A stretch of DNA of 64,000 nucleotides from Brevibacillus laterosporus DSM 25 (GTDB lineage: Bacteria; Bacillota; Bacilli; Brevibacillales; Brevibacillaceae): positions 2,412,001 through 2,476,000 of the forward strand of contig NZ_CP017705.1 in assembly GCF_002706795.1 (NCBI RefSeq). Reading direction: 5' to 3'. A model generated the notes under the pieces. The model was given only the letters and a program-made list of their open reading frames with translations, was not told where the DNA came from and did not search any database. Made by a program: the position numbers and the translations under genes. Shown here in pieces: positions 17,323 through 26,329 of the stretch; the stretch's first letter is position 1, and every line of letters begins with the position of its first letter.

Positions 17323-17937
17323 GTGCATTTGGACACGATACTAGAGTTAATTAATCAATACGGCTACTTTGCCTTGTTTTTTGCATTATGGTTAGGCATT
17401 GTTGGTATGCCGATTCCAGATGAAGTGATTGTCATGACGGGAGGAATGGTTGGTTCATTTGGTATTCTTCAATCGGTTCCGGCCTTTTTTGTTACCTATT
17501 TAGGAGTAATTTCTGGGTTGTCACTTGGATATATATTAGGATATAAGATTGGAGTTCCCGTATTAGATCGCATTCGACGTAAAAGGCATATGGATAGCTA
17601 TATTGTACGAGCTGAATATCTTTTGCAAAAGTATGGGAGCCAAGCATTGGTGATTAGTTACTTTCTACCGATTGTGCGCCATGTAGTACCTTACTTGGTT
17701 GGGATTAGCAAAATGTCTTTTCGACGTTACGCTTTGTTCTCTTTTACGACTGGATTTGTTTGGACACTTATATTTTTTATTCTCGGTCACCTCTTAGGTA
17801 GCAATGCTGCTTCTGTTGGGTACCTGATTGCTGATTATAGCAAATATCTCCTGATTATTTTACCGGTAATAGCGGTTGGAGTCTTTTTTATGGTTACCAA
17901 AATGAAAAGAAAAAAGATAAATGCAATGAAAGGATAG
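17323..17937 (+). CDS. DedA-family membrane protein
   Basis: 204 residues with about five or six hydrophobic segments. It carries the DedA signatures: an acidic pair region PIPDEVIVMTGG near the N-terminus and the ISYFLPIVRHVVPYLVGISKMSFRRY segment with the conserved arginines. Characterised members flip phospholipid or undecaprenyl-phosphate head groups and support envelope homeostasis; the substrate here is not determinable. GTG start with GGGGG eight bases upstream. Monocistronic, followed by a terminator. Confidence 0.87.
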   Translation: MHLDTILELINQYGYFALFFALWLGIVGMPIPDEVIVMTGGMVGSFGILQSVPAFFVTYLGVISGLSLGYILGYKIGVPVLDRIRRKRHMDSYIVRAEYLLQKYGSQALVISYFLPIVRHVVPYLVGISKMSFRRYALFSFTTGFVWTLIFFILGHLLGSNAASVGYLIADYSKYLLIILPVIAVGVFFMVTKMKRKKINAMKG

Positions 17938-18009
17938 AGAGTAACCCAGTAGAGAAGGTTGGCAAGCCGATCACTGGCACCTAAATAGAATCACTAGATA
18001 CATATACAG

Positions 18010-18050
18010 AGGAATCGATTTTGCCTAGTATTGGTAGTCGATTCCTTTTA
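18010..18050 (+). terminator. Terminator downstream of the DedA gene
   Basis: Stem AGGAATCGA / TCGATTCCT (18010-18018, 18038-18046) with a 19-base loop and TTTTA tail, about 70 bp after the DedA stop. Confidence 0.65.
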
Positions 18051-18094
18051 TTTACTTGATAATAGTTCCCTTTATTTACCTCTAGCAAGGACTC

Positions 18095-18151
18095 TTGCAC
18101 CTTGTGTAATAAGAGAGTATAATCCTGTTTATCATAATATATAGCTAGCTA
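18095..18151 (+). promoter_or_regulatory. Promoter and palindromic operator of the MarR-ABC operon
   Basis: TTGCAC (18095-18100) and TATAAT (18118-18123) with a 17-base spacer form a near-consensus promoter. The perfect palindrome TAGCTAGCTA at 18142-18151 lies about 10 bases past the predicted transcription start and before the MarR gene, the expected place for an autorepressor site. Confidence 0.65.
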
Positions 18152-18170
18152 ACTAAATGAGGTGATAAAC

Positions 18171-18602
18171 ATGGAAGAGACTCCTTATCTAGATTCTCTA
18201 GAACTGCTACTATCGCGTGTGGTGCGAACGTATAATTATAAAATGTGGCAAATGTCGCATGAAGTAGGAATCTACCCAGGACAATTGCCTGTTTTGTTTC
18301 TGTTGAAAAAGAAAAATGGAAGAGTACAAAAGGAACTGGTCAATAAGATGAAGGTAAAGGCAGCTACGGTTACCGTCATGCTTAATCGTATGGAGAAATC
18401 TGGATTGATTGAACGTCATCCTGACCCTGATGACCTAAGAGCATCCCGAGTTTATTTAACTGAATTGGGAAAAGAGAAACTAGAGCGGATTGAAGAAGTG
18501 ATTAAAGAGATTGAGAAGAAATGCTTCGAAGGTTTTCGAGAGGAAGAGAAAATCTTACTTCGACGATTTTTAACTCATATGCATCGAAATTTATCGGAGT
18601 AA
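18171..18602 (+). CDS. MarR-family transcriptional regulator
   Basis: 143 residues, a winged-helix dimer protein. The DNA-binding part is KKNGRVQKELVNKMKVKAATVTVMLNRMEKSGLIERHPDPDDLRASRVYLT, with the recognition helix and the beta wing (DPDDLRASRV) typical of the family. The start at 18171 is supported by GAGGTG six bases upstream; a GTG at 18162 lies inside the site. It precedes two ABC exporter genes after about 90 bases and probably represses the operon until a toxic ligand binds. The palindrome upstream fits autoregulation. Confidence 0.88.
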   Translation: MEETPYLDSLELLLSRVVRTYNYKMWQMSHEVGIYPGQLPVLFLLKKKNGRVQKELVNKMKVKAATVTVMLNRMEKSGLIERHPDPDDLRASRVYLTELGKEKLERIEEVIKEIEKKCFEGFREEEKILLRRFLTHMHRNLSE

Positions 18603-18693
18603 GTGAAAGGCAAGGCAAGCTTGCTTATCATTTGGCTGTTTCCTCTAAATTTATGTAGCTATCAAAGTAATACGAAGGGAGATGCCAAGCGAA

Positions 18694-20418
18694 ATGGGTA
18701 AACTTTTTAGGTATATGTTACCTTACAAGAAATATGCAGTAGCAGCTATTGCGCTCATGTTTCTTGAAGTGGTTATGGATTTACTGCAACCGACGCTGAT
18801 GGCTCATATTGTAGACCAAGGTGTCGCTAATGGAGATGTGACCTATATCATTCAAACAGGTTTGATTATGGTAGGGGTTGCTCTTTTAGGGATTGTTGGC
18901 GGTGTAGGCTGTATTTACTTTGCCAGCATCGTGTCCCAAAATTTTGGTGCAGATGTAAGGCAAGATCTGTTTAGTCATATACAGACCTTTTCTTTTGACA
19001 AACTGGATCAGTTCAAAACCTCTTCTTTAATTACACGACTTACTAATGATGTTACACAGGTACAAAACGTAGTACTGATGATGTTACGCATGCTAACACG
19101 ATTCCCGCTGCTATTTATAGGTGGGATGATTATGGCATTTTCATTGAATGCCAAAATGGCGCTTGTGCTGGTTGTGACAGTCCCCCTTTTGATCCTAGCG
19201 CTTATGGTAATTATTAAGAAAGGCTTTCCTTTGTTTAAAAAAGTTCAGGCTAGCTTGGATAAAGTAAACGGAGTTACACGTGAAAATTTGGCGGGGGTAA
19301 GGGTAGTAAAGGCTTTCGTTCGTTCTGATTACGAAAAGGAACGTTTCCAAACAGAGAATGACCAATTAGCCGATATATCCGTAAAGGCAGCGCGGACAAT
19401 GGCTCTGATGATGCCGATTATGATGCTATTAATGAATCTAAGCATCGTCGCGATCATTTGGTTTGGTGGTTTTCAAGTGAATATAGGTAGTATGAAGCTT
19501 GGAGAAGTAATTGCTTTTACCAATTATATGACGCAGATTTTGTTCGCCTTAATGATGGCTGGGATGATGCTAATGATGGTATCACGGGCAAAGGTGTCTG
19601 CCGATCGGATCATGGAGGTAATGGATACCAAAACCACGATTTCGGATGTTGGGCATAAAGATGTTCAAATGCATACAGGAATGATTGAATTTGACCATGT
19701 TTCCTTTCAGTATGCTGGTACTAGTGGCGAACCTGTACTGAAAGATTTATCGTTTACGGTGACACCAGGAGAACGAATTGCGATCTTGGGAGCTACGGGT
19801 TCAGGTAAATCTACATTGGTCAATTTACTTCCACGTTTCTATGATGTGACAGAGGGACGCATTTTATTGGATGGAACTGATATTCGTGAGCTGAAATTAC
19901 AGGAGCTTCGTAAAAACATTGGAATGGTTCTACAGGAGGCAGTACTGTTCTCTGGAACAATACGCGATAATATTCGCTGGGGTGATCCCGAAGCTTCAGA
20001 TGATCAAGTGATGGCCGCAGCAAAGGCAGCTCAAGCTGATGAATTTATTGATAAATTACCTGCCGGCTATGATACAGTGGTTGGTCAACGTGGAGTCAAT
20101 CTATCTGGCGGACAAAAACAGCGTTTGTCTATTGCTCGTGCTCTACTGACAAAACCAGACATTCTTATTTTGGATGATAGCACGAGTGCAGTTGATTTGA
20201 CCACCGAAGCTCTCATTCAAAAAGCGCTAAAAGAGCAATTAGGACATGCGACTTGTTTTATTGTTGCACAACGCATTAGCTCTGTAATCGAAGCAGATAA
20301 AATTATTGTGTTAGAGAACGGCCAGATTTCAGCTATTGGAACTCACCAAGAGCTGTTAGAACGCTCGGATGTTTATCAGGATATCTATCGTTCCCAAGTG
20401 AGAGAGGAGGCGATTTAG
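18694..20418 (+). CDS. Heterodimeric ABC exporter, subunit with the degenerate ATP site
   Basis: 574 residues: a six-helix exporter membrane domain (about 1-315) and an ATPase domain with Walker A GATGSGKST, signature LSGGQKQR and Walker B ILILDDSTSAVD. The catalytic Glu after Walker B is replaced by Asp, and the switch His is Gln (IVAQRISSV). These are the changes found in the BmrC, TM287 and LmrC subunits of asymmetric multidrug exporters. Start at 18694 (MGKLFRYM); the ATG at 18682 abuts the ribosome site. The partner starts directly after the stop codon. Confidence 0.88.
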   Translation: MGKLFRYMLPYKKYAVAAIALMFLEVVMDLLQPTLMAHIVDQGVANGDVTYIIQTGLIMVGVALLGIVGGVGCIYFASIVSQNFGADVRQDLFSHIQTFSFDKLDQFKTSSLITRLTNDVTQVQNVVLMMLRMLTRFPLLFIGGMIMAFSLNAKMALVLVVTVPLLILALMVIIKKGFPLFKKVQASLDKVNGVTRENLAGVRVVKAFVRSDYEKERFQTENDQLADISVKAARTMALMMPIMMLLMNLSIVAIIWFGGFQVNIGSMKLGEVIAFTNYMTQILFALMMAGMMLMMVSRAKVSADRIMEVMDTKTTISDVGHKDVQMHTGMIEFDHVSFQYAGTSGEPVLKDLSFTVTPGERIAILGATGSGKSTLVNLLPRFYDVTEGRILLDGTDIRELKLQELRKNIGMVLQEAVLFSGTIRDNIRWGDPEASDDQVMAAAKAAQADEFIDKLPAGYDTVVGQRGVNLSGGQKQRLSIARALLTKPDILILDDSTSAVDLTTEALIQKALKEQLGHATCFIVAQRISSVIEADKIIVLENGQISAIGTHQELLERSDVYQDIYRSQVREEAI

Positions 20419-22257
20419 ATGAATCGAGGAGTATCAGGACCGGAACGTTCAAAAGGAATGGGTGGTCCCATGGAAAAAGGGATGACTGGCATTCCAGTTG
20501 TTAAACCGAAAAATTCCATGGAGGCGCTCAAACGGCTTTGGGGATATTTACGGGAACAGCGCTGGCCGTTATTCTTGGTTTTTTTCCTAGTGCTGGCTAG
20601 CTCTGGCTTTGCTTTGATGGGGCCCTTACTGATTGGAAAGGCTATTGATAGCATGGGGATAACCACTGGGCAGGTTCAATTCCCCCTGTTAGCCAAGATT
20701 GTTGGTAGTTTAATCATCGTATATATATTAGGGGCGCTTGCTTCCTGGTTACAAACCTATCTAATGGCAAGCGTATCGCAGAAGACGGTCAAGAGTATGC
20801 GGAAGGATATCTTTGATAAGGTACAGACACTGCCTTTGCGCTTCTTTGATGAAAGGCCTCGCGGCGATTTAATGAGTCGTCTAACCAATGATGTGGAGAA
20901 TATTAACAACACACTATCACAAGCGACAACACAAATCTTTTCCAGTCTCATTACTGTTATAGGGGCAGTTGGAATGATGCTGATGTTAAGCCCTTCTTTA
21001 ACGTTAGTGAGTCTCATCGTGGTTCCACTTGGTTTATTTATTACAAAGAAAATTGCCGAACGTACACGTAAGCTGTTTTTAGAACAACAGACAGAGCTAG
21101 GGCAATTAAATGGATATATTGAAGAAATGATTTCAGGGCAACGGGTGGTAAAAGCTTTTAATCGGGAACAAGAGACTATCGATCAATTTGCCGAAAAAAA
21201 TCAACGTTTGAAAAAAGTGGGGGCTCAAGCTCAGGTTTTCTCTGGAATCATTCCCCCACTGATGAATGCTATTAATAATGTAAGCTTTGCGTTGGTTGCA
21301 GGCATCGGAGGGTACATGGCTGTACAAGGGGCTATTACGATCGGGATCATAACTGCTTTTTTAAATTACTCTAAGCAGTTTGCTCGTCCGCTAAATGAGA
21401 TGGCAAATCAATTTAACATGCTACAATCAGCTTTTGCTGGTGCAGAACGTGTATTTGAGGTATTGGATGAGGAACCGGAATTCGCTGATCAGACGGTGGC
21501 TCGTTCCCTTGGACAAGTGGAAGGAAAAGTAGAATTTAAGGATGTTACTTTTGGTTATAAGTCAGATAAACCTGTTTTACAAGCGATTAATCTGACAGCC
21601 GAACCTGGACAGATGATCGCTCTGGTGGGACCTACTGGCTCAGGTAAAACAACAATTGTAAATCTATTGATGAGATTCTACGATGTGCAAAAGGGAAGTG
21701 TCATCGTGGATGGACAGGATATACGTCAGATTGAAAAAGAGGATCTGCGTTCATCTATCGGTATGGTGCTACAGGATACCTATCTATTTGCAGGAACTGT
21801 AATGGAAAATATTCGCTACGGTAAGCTTGATGCTACAGATGAGCAGGTCATGTATGCAGCCCGTATGGCGAATGCCCATTCCTTTATTGAGCGCTTGCCA
21901 GACGGCTATCATACGAAGCTCACGGAGGATGCTAGCAATATCAGCCAAGGACAGCGACAATTGCTGACCATTGCGCGAGCTATTTTAGCAGACCCATCCA
22001 TCTTGATTTTGGACGAGGCAACCAGCAGTATTGATACAAGAACTGAGATGCAAATACAGAAAGCATTGAAAGTGTTGATGCAAGGACGTACTAGCTTCGT
22101 GATTGCTCATCGCTTGAGTACCATTCAGGAAGCAGATCAAATCTTGGTCATTAACCAGGGAGAGATTATGGAGCGAGGTAGCCATCAAGAATTACTGGAG
22201 CAAAAGGGCTTTTACTATAATCTGTATCATACACAATTTAAGAATCAAGCTTCGTAA
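20419..22257 (+). CDS. Heterodimeric ABC exporter, subunit with the catalytic ATP site
   Basis: 612 residues: a Gly/Pro-rich N-terminal extension of about 30 residues, the exporter membrane domain, and an ATPase domain with Walker A GPTGSGKTT, Walker B ILILDEATSSID with the catalytic Glu, and switch His (VIAHRLST). Its signature is the variant ISQGQRQ, which contributes to the degenerate site, so this is the BmrD/TM288-type partner. It begins immediately after the preceding stop with GAGAGGAGG upstream. Together the two proteins likely pump drugs or lipophilic toxins out of the cell under MarR control. Confidence 0.9.
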   Translation: MNRGVSGPERSKGMGGPMEKGMTGIPVVKPKNSMEALKRLWGYLREQRWPLFLVFFLVLASSGFALMGPLLIGKAIDSMGITTGQVQFPLLAKIVGSLIIVYILGALASWLQTYLMASVSQKTVKSMRKDIFDKVQTLPLRFFDERPRGDLMSRLTNDVENINNTLSQATTQIFSSLITVIGAVGMMLMLSPSLTLVSLIVVPLGLFITKKIAERTRKLFLEQQTELGQLNGYIEEMISGQRVVKAFNREQETIDQFAEKNQRLKKVGAQAQVFSGIIPPLMNAINNVSFALVAGIGGYMAVQGAITIGIITAFLNYSKQFARPLNEMANQFNMLQSAFAGAERVFEVLDEEPEFADQTVARSLGQVEGKVEFKDVTFGYKSDKPVLQAINLTAEPGQMIALVGPTGSGKTTIVNLLMRFYDVQKGSVIVDGQDIRQIEKEDLRSSIGMVLQDTYLFAGTVMENIRYGKLDATDEQVMYAARMANAHSFIERLPDGYHTKLTEDASNISQGQRQLLTIARAILADPSILILDEATSSIDTRTEMQIQKALKVLMQGRTSFVIAHRLSTIQEADQILVINQGEIMERGSHQELLEQKGFYYNLYHTQFKNQAS

Positions 22258-22264
22258 GCGATAA

Positions 22265-22298
22265 AGGCTGTCCAGAGGAATTCTGGGCAGCTTTTTTT
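22265..22298 (+). terminator. Terminator of the MarR-ABC operon
   Basis: GCTGTCCAGA / TCTGGGCAGC stem with one G-T pair, five-base loop and a run of seven T. Confidence 0.8.
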
Positions 22299-22307
22299 AC
22301 TTCAAAC

Positions 22308-22372
22308 CTTACAAAAATGTAAGAGGCGTGTAATCTTCTTGCATGGTTAAAAAATCTAGTATTAATTACAAT
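22308..22372 (+). promoter_or_regulatory. Promoter with a 28-bp bipartite motif (copy 1), DUF418 gene
   Basis: CTTACA-AAAA-TGTAAG (22308-22323), five bases, then TGTAATC (22329-22335). After 31 bp comes TACAAT (22367-22372) as -10, with a poor -35 (TGGTTA, 22344-22349). The same arrangement recurs at 52847. The TGTAA half-sites are 11 bp apart on one face of the helix, suggesting an OmpR-type activator site. Confidence 0.6.
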
Positions 22373-22428
22373 AATTACAATGAGTCGCTAGCGAACGAAA
22401 CTATTATGATGAAAAAGGACTGGTGTCT

Positions 22429-23499
22429 ATGACCGCACTATCGGTCACAAAAAAAGAGCGTATCGTTTCGATGGATATCTTGCGTGGAATTGCACTTATG
22501 GGTATTTTGCTGGTAAATGCACCGGCCTATATGACTTATATTGAAGGACAAACCGTGAGTCAGCATGCTTTTGATCCTACCTTACGCCTTTTGTATGATT
22601 TATTCATTACAACGAAATTTTTCAGTATTTTTTCGTTCCTGTTTGGACTTGGTTTCTATATTTTCATGAGTCGTGCAGAAGCGCGTGGCGATAAACCGTT
22701 TATTCTTTTTGTCCGTCGTCTGGGGGCACTCTTTTTATTCGGTATTTTACACATACTTACTTGGTTTGGAGATATTCTAGTCTATTATGCTATTATGGGA
22801 TTTTTGTTGATGCCCTTCTATCGTAGGTCGGCACGAACCATCCTGAGTTGGTCAATGGGACTTTTTGCTATAACAGTATTAGCTAGTGGGATTGCTGCCC
22901 TACAAACATATCTTGGTACTCCAGTGCCAGAGTTTATCAGCACTTTCAAGAGCGATACTTTTGCCATTTTGGGGATGTTTTTACTAGGACTCTATGTGGG
23001 TAAACAAAATATTGTAGCGGAAGTAGATAAACACGTACATCTGTTTAGACGTACACAGCTTATTACATTCATACTGAGTATCATTCCTTTTGCCGGTATT
23101 CTGTGGTGCCATTTTACAGATAACCCTCTAAAAGAAATACTCAAACCATTTTTCTCCCGCATGGATACTTATCCAATGGCCTTGTTATACATGAGTAGTC
23201 TGTTCCTTCTGTTACGTAATGAGCGAGTGGCTACTATCTTAAAACCATTTGCTAATTACGGTCGTCTAGGCTTAACCTCTTATTTTACACAAAATATAAT
23301 TGGGTCTATTATCATTTCTCTGCTTGGTTGGTCGAATGGTTATACATTAGTTCAATCCTTCTACATGGCGATGATCATCCTTGTCATTCAATTGATCATA
23401 AGTAATCTGTATTTCTTGAAATTCAAGCAGGGTCCGTTAGAGTTTATTTGGAGAAAATTAACGTACGGTTTTAAACGGAAAGAAAGAGCGACAACTTAA
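22429..23499 (+). CDS. DUF418-domain membrane protein (YeiB-like)
   Basis: 356 residues with eight or more hydrophobic segments. The N-terminus MDILRGIALMGILLVNAP is the diagnostic motif of the DUF418/YeiB group, and the C-terminal half is the DUF418 domain (NYGRLGLTSYFTQNIIGSII). These are related to acyltransferase-like membrane proteins; no function is established. The ATG at 22429 is chosen because AAAAAGGA is spaced correctly for it; a GTG at 22423 is too close. Single gene with its own motif-bearing promoter and terminator. Confidence 0.82.
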   Translation: MTALSVTKKERIVSMDILRGIALMGILLVNAPAYMTYIEGQTVSQHAFDPTLRLLYDLFITTKFFSIFSFLFGLGFYIFMSRAEARGDKPFILFVRRLGALFLFGILHILTWFGDILVYYAIMGFLLMPFYRRSARTILSWSMGLFAITVLASGIAALQTYLGTPVPEFISTFKSDTFAILGMFLLGLYVGKQNIVAEVDKHVHLFRRTQLITFILSIIPFAGILWCHFTDNPLKEILKPFFSRMDTYPMALLYMSSLFLLLRNERVATILKPFANYGRLGLTSYFTQNIIGSIIISLLGWSNGYTLVQSFYMAMIILVIQLIISNLYFLKFKQGPLEFIWRKLTYGFKRKERATT

Positions 23500-23514
23500 T
23501 TCTTATGAAGAATC

Positions 23515-23559
23515 AAAACAGCCATTGCGTAGCAGTATAAGCAACGCAATGGCTGTTTT
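23515..23559. terminator. Bidirectional terminator between DUF418 and Bce-type permease genes
   Basis: Long stem AAAACAGCCATTGCGT / ACGCAATGGCTGTTTT with T tails in both directions, serving convergent genes. Confidence 0.88.
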
Positions 23560-23568
23560 CTTGTATCT

Positions 23569-25461
23569 TTAAACAAGGTGTCTTTTTAGTTTTTGTAAAA
23601 AGTGAGAGCGAACAATTAGGAAATAAACGAGTTGAAGTACAAAGAAGATCAGAATGCTTAGAATCGATGTTTTAAAAATGGAAACGAAGGTACCACTTGA
23701 ATATACCTTTTGCAGGCCAACTAAAGCGACTGACGTGTGAACGATAGCCAATGTGAATGGAACAAAGAAGAGTAGAGCGATCTGGACAGTCATGCTTTTT
23801 TGCCATTCTTCTATTGATAAGCCAATCTTAGAGATTGTTTGATAATATTGTTTATCCCGGTCAAGATCCATGTAGAGTCGGAAGTATAAAAAGCTTCCCG
23901 CACAAACATAAAATATGACGGCTACAAATAAGCCGATAAATAGCGCACTGCCAACTGCCCGCTTAGCTTCAGAATAGTAGGCGTCACGGACTAGAGGGTG
24001 TTGGTCTTGAGCCAGCTTTTGGTTTATTTCTTTTGAGAAGGCTACCGCATCTTTATTGATAGGTCCTCCCTTTCTCCACTCATGAACAACATAGCCTACA
24101 ACGGTATAGCTAGAGGATGCTTTTTCCTTCAAATAGGCAAAGTCTTCATCGGATACAGCTAATGTGTTCCATTGGTAAGAAAGGATTGGCTTGTCTATCT
24201 TGTTTACCAAGCGAAAAGGCTTGCCGTCTTTTGTAAGAAGTTCAGGGCTACCATCCTGAGGTAAATAGTTTGCTCTAATCCAAAGGGCCTCCCCTTTCTT
24301 AATTTGATACGTTTCACGCTCTAGAAGTGCTGCTAATTGATTATAAGCCGATACCTTTATTACATCTGCACGTGCAGGCTTGGAAAAATATAAATCCTCT
24401 ACCTCGACTCGCTGATAGTTTACATGATAATTAGTTAGGTGATCTTCAATGATTTGTGTCGATTTTTTACTCTCAAGCTTCTCATCGTTATGGTACGTAT
24501 ACTCGATTGTCAGTGGAAGTGTATCCTTTACCATACCAAGTATACCTAGGACACTGATCAAGGCTCCTGCCGAAGTAAAGGCGACGGTGGAGACAATGGT
24601 TACCATAAAAAACATCTGGGCATTATCCTTAATGCGATAAGCTAGATCGGATAGCCAGATGATCCGGGTTCCACGCCAGTAGAGAATGGGTTTTTTCTTA
24701 ACCCAATTAATTAAGAATGCCCCAAATTGTGAGTAGAAAAAGTAAGTACCAACACAGGTTAATAGGATGACAATAAACATCCACCTTATGACTTCAAAGA
24801 TATCGTTTTTGAGTGTAAACGTAATATAGTAGGCTGATCCAATGCAAAGGATAGAGAAAAGAGCTAAAATAACAGATCCTTTAGGCTCCTTTTTAGGTTT
24901 ACGTGACTCATCAAGTAAAACCTTGATACTCCGATGCTTCGTTGTAAACAAAGTAAACAAAGAGATCAGCAAAAATGCAGTATAAAATGAAGCAACTGTA
25001 AGCAAAAGTGCCTCGGTAGGTATATAAAATGGTATTTCCTCCATATCAAGAATGGCTGAAGCGAATATGAAGAAGGATTTGGAGAATAGCAGGCCAAATC
25101 CAATACCAGCTACCATAGATAAAGTGACTAACAACAGGTTTTCCATAAATATCATAAAATTAATTTGCCAACGCGAAATACCAAGTATAGCTAAAACGGC
25201 AAATTCTTTTTTACGCATCTTAAGAAAGATATTCGTAGAGTACCAGATGAAAGCAAAGGAAAAACAAAAGATGATTACTTCGGCTGCAGTCATTCCATTA
25301 ACCACCAAGTAATGTAGACCTTGTGTGGTTGTTCCTGGATGATAAATAAACATGCCGTAGGTAAAATAAATCATAATGACAAAAGTGACACTTAAAAAAT
25401 AAGCTAAATAAAACCTAAATTTACGCCGTACATTAGTTGCGATGAACTGTAGAAAGGTCAT
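23569..25461 (-). CDS. BceB-type ABC transporter permease
   Basis: 630 residues with ten predicted membrane helices in the BceB arrangement. FtsX-like segments come first, and a large extracytoplasmic domain (about residues 300-520, rich in charged residues) lies between helices seven and eight. BceAB-type transporters free lipid-II-cycle intermediates from peptide antibiotics such as bacitracin and also act as sensors. It overlaps the ATPase gene by 29 bases and has a GGGGGAAG ribosome site. Unlike most members, no BceRS two-component genes are adjacent. Confidence 0.85.
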   Translation of the reverse strand: MTFLQFIATNVRRKFRFYLAYFLSVTFVIMIYFTYGMFIYHPGTTTQGLHYLVVNGMTAAEVIIFCFSFAFIWYSTNIFLKMRKKEFAVLAILGISRWQINFMIFMENLLLVTLSMVAGIGFGLLFSKSFFIFASAILDMEEIPFYIPTEALLLTVASFYTAFLLISLFTLFTTKHRSIKVLLDESRKPKKEPKGSVILALFSILCIGSAYYITFTLKNDIFEVIRWMFIVILLTCVGTYFFYSQFGAFLINWVKKKPILYWRGTRIIWLSDLAYRIKDNAQMFFMVTIVSTVAFTSAGALISVLGILGMVKDTLPLTIEYTYHNDEKLESKKSTQIIEDHLTNYHVNYQRVEVEDLYFSKPARADVIKVSAYNQLAALLERETYQIKKGEALWIRANYLPQDGSPELLTKDGKPFRLVNKIDKPILSYQWNTLAVSDEDFAYLKEKASSSYTVVGYVVHEWRKGGPINKDAVAFSKEINQKLAQDQHPLVRDAYYSEAKRAVGSALFIGLFVAVIFYVCAGSFLYFRLYMDLDRDKQYYQTISKIGLSIEEWQKSMTVQIALLFFVPFTLAIVHTSVALVGLQKVYSSGTFVSIFKTSILSILIFFVLQLVYFLIVRSHFLQKLKRHLV

Positions 25462-26206
25462 AGGTACTTCCCCCTAAAAGCGCAAGAACATCTAAAATTT
25501 GTTGGAAGAACACCTGGCGACTCTCTCCGCGTTGAATCTCATTATATAGGGTGCCATCCTTGATGAATAAAACGCGATCACAGTAGCTTGCCGCTACAGG
25601 ATCGTGTGTCACCATCATCATCGTGGTTTTTTTTGTAACGTTAATGTTTTGCAAGGTCTCCATGACAATACGTGTTGATTTGGAATCCAGATTACCTGTA
25701 GGCTCGTCTGCTAGTAAAAGTGAGGGAGAATGGATGATGGCTCTAGCAATGGCAGCACGTTGATTTTGCCCCCCCGATACCTCATAGGGCCGTTTTTGTA
25801 AAATGTGGCTAATCTCTAGCTGCGTAGCGATCTCATCCAATTTCTGTTTCATGTCAGGAATCTTGTAAAAATCAAGCGCGAGTGGCAATAAGATATTTTC
25901 ACCCATTGTTAACGTATCTAATAGGTTAAAATCCTGAAACACAAAGCCTAGATTACGTCTGCGAAACACTGCTAATTTTGATTTTTTGATTTTATGTGGG
26001 TTTTCACCATTTAATAGAATATGTCCAGTGGTCGGGATATCAATTGTAGCGATAAGGTTCAATAAGGTCGTTTTACCGCTACCTGACGGCCCCATTATCG
26101 CAATAAACTCGCCCTCTTCTATGTGGAAATTCACGTCGGTTAAAGCTCGATAGGGAATTTTCCCCCCATATATTTTGCTAACGTTTGTTACCTGAAGAAG
26201 TCCCAT
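25433..26206 (-). CDS. BceA-type ABC transporter ATP-binding protein
   Basis: 257 residues with the full ATPase set: Walker [11 protein letters not shown]-loop FVFQDFNLLDTLT, signature SGGQNQR and Walker B LLLADEPTGNLDSKS, then the switch His in MVTHD. The LDSKST stretch and size match the BceA/MacB branch that pairs with FtsX-like permeases. The next gene downstream is its permease. Start at 26206 (MGLLQVTNVSKIY) with GAGGTG about ten bases upstream; an ATG at 26215 is an alternative. It is expressed from a divergent promoter facing away from the beta-lactamase gene. Confidence 0.87.
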   Translation of the reverse strand: MGLLQVTNVSKIYGGKIPYRALTDVNFHIEEGEFIAIMGPSGSGKTTLLNLIATIDIPTTGHILLNGENPHKIKKSKLAVFRRRNLGFVFQDFNLLDTLTMGENILLPLALDFYKIPDMKQKLDEIATQLEISHILQKRPYEVSGGQNQRAAIARAIIHSPSLLLADEPTGNLDSKSTRIVMETLQNINVTKKTTMMMVTHDPVAASYCDRVLFIKDGTLYNEIQRGESRQVFFQQILDVLALLGGSTYDLSTVHRN

Positions 26207-26258
26207 GTCACACATACACCTCCACTTCTTTTATTTATTCCGGTCAAGAGTCGCGTTT

Positions 26259-26287
26259 AGAGTATCATTCCGTTAGGTGTCAGTCAA
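26259..26287 (-). promoter_or_regulatory. Promoter of the Bce-type ABC operon
   Basis: On the minus strand TTGACT (26287-26282), a 17-base spacer, and TACTCT (26264-26259). No BceR-type inverted repeat is obvious next to it. Confidence 0.5.
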
Positions 26288-26329
26288 GTTGAGCGTCGTA
26301 TCATGGTTTTATCATCATATTCTCATAGG

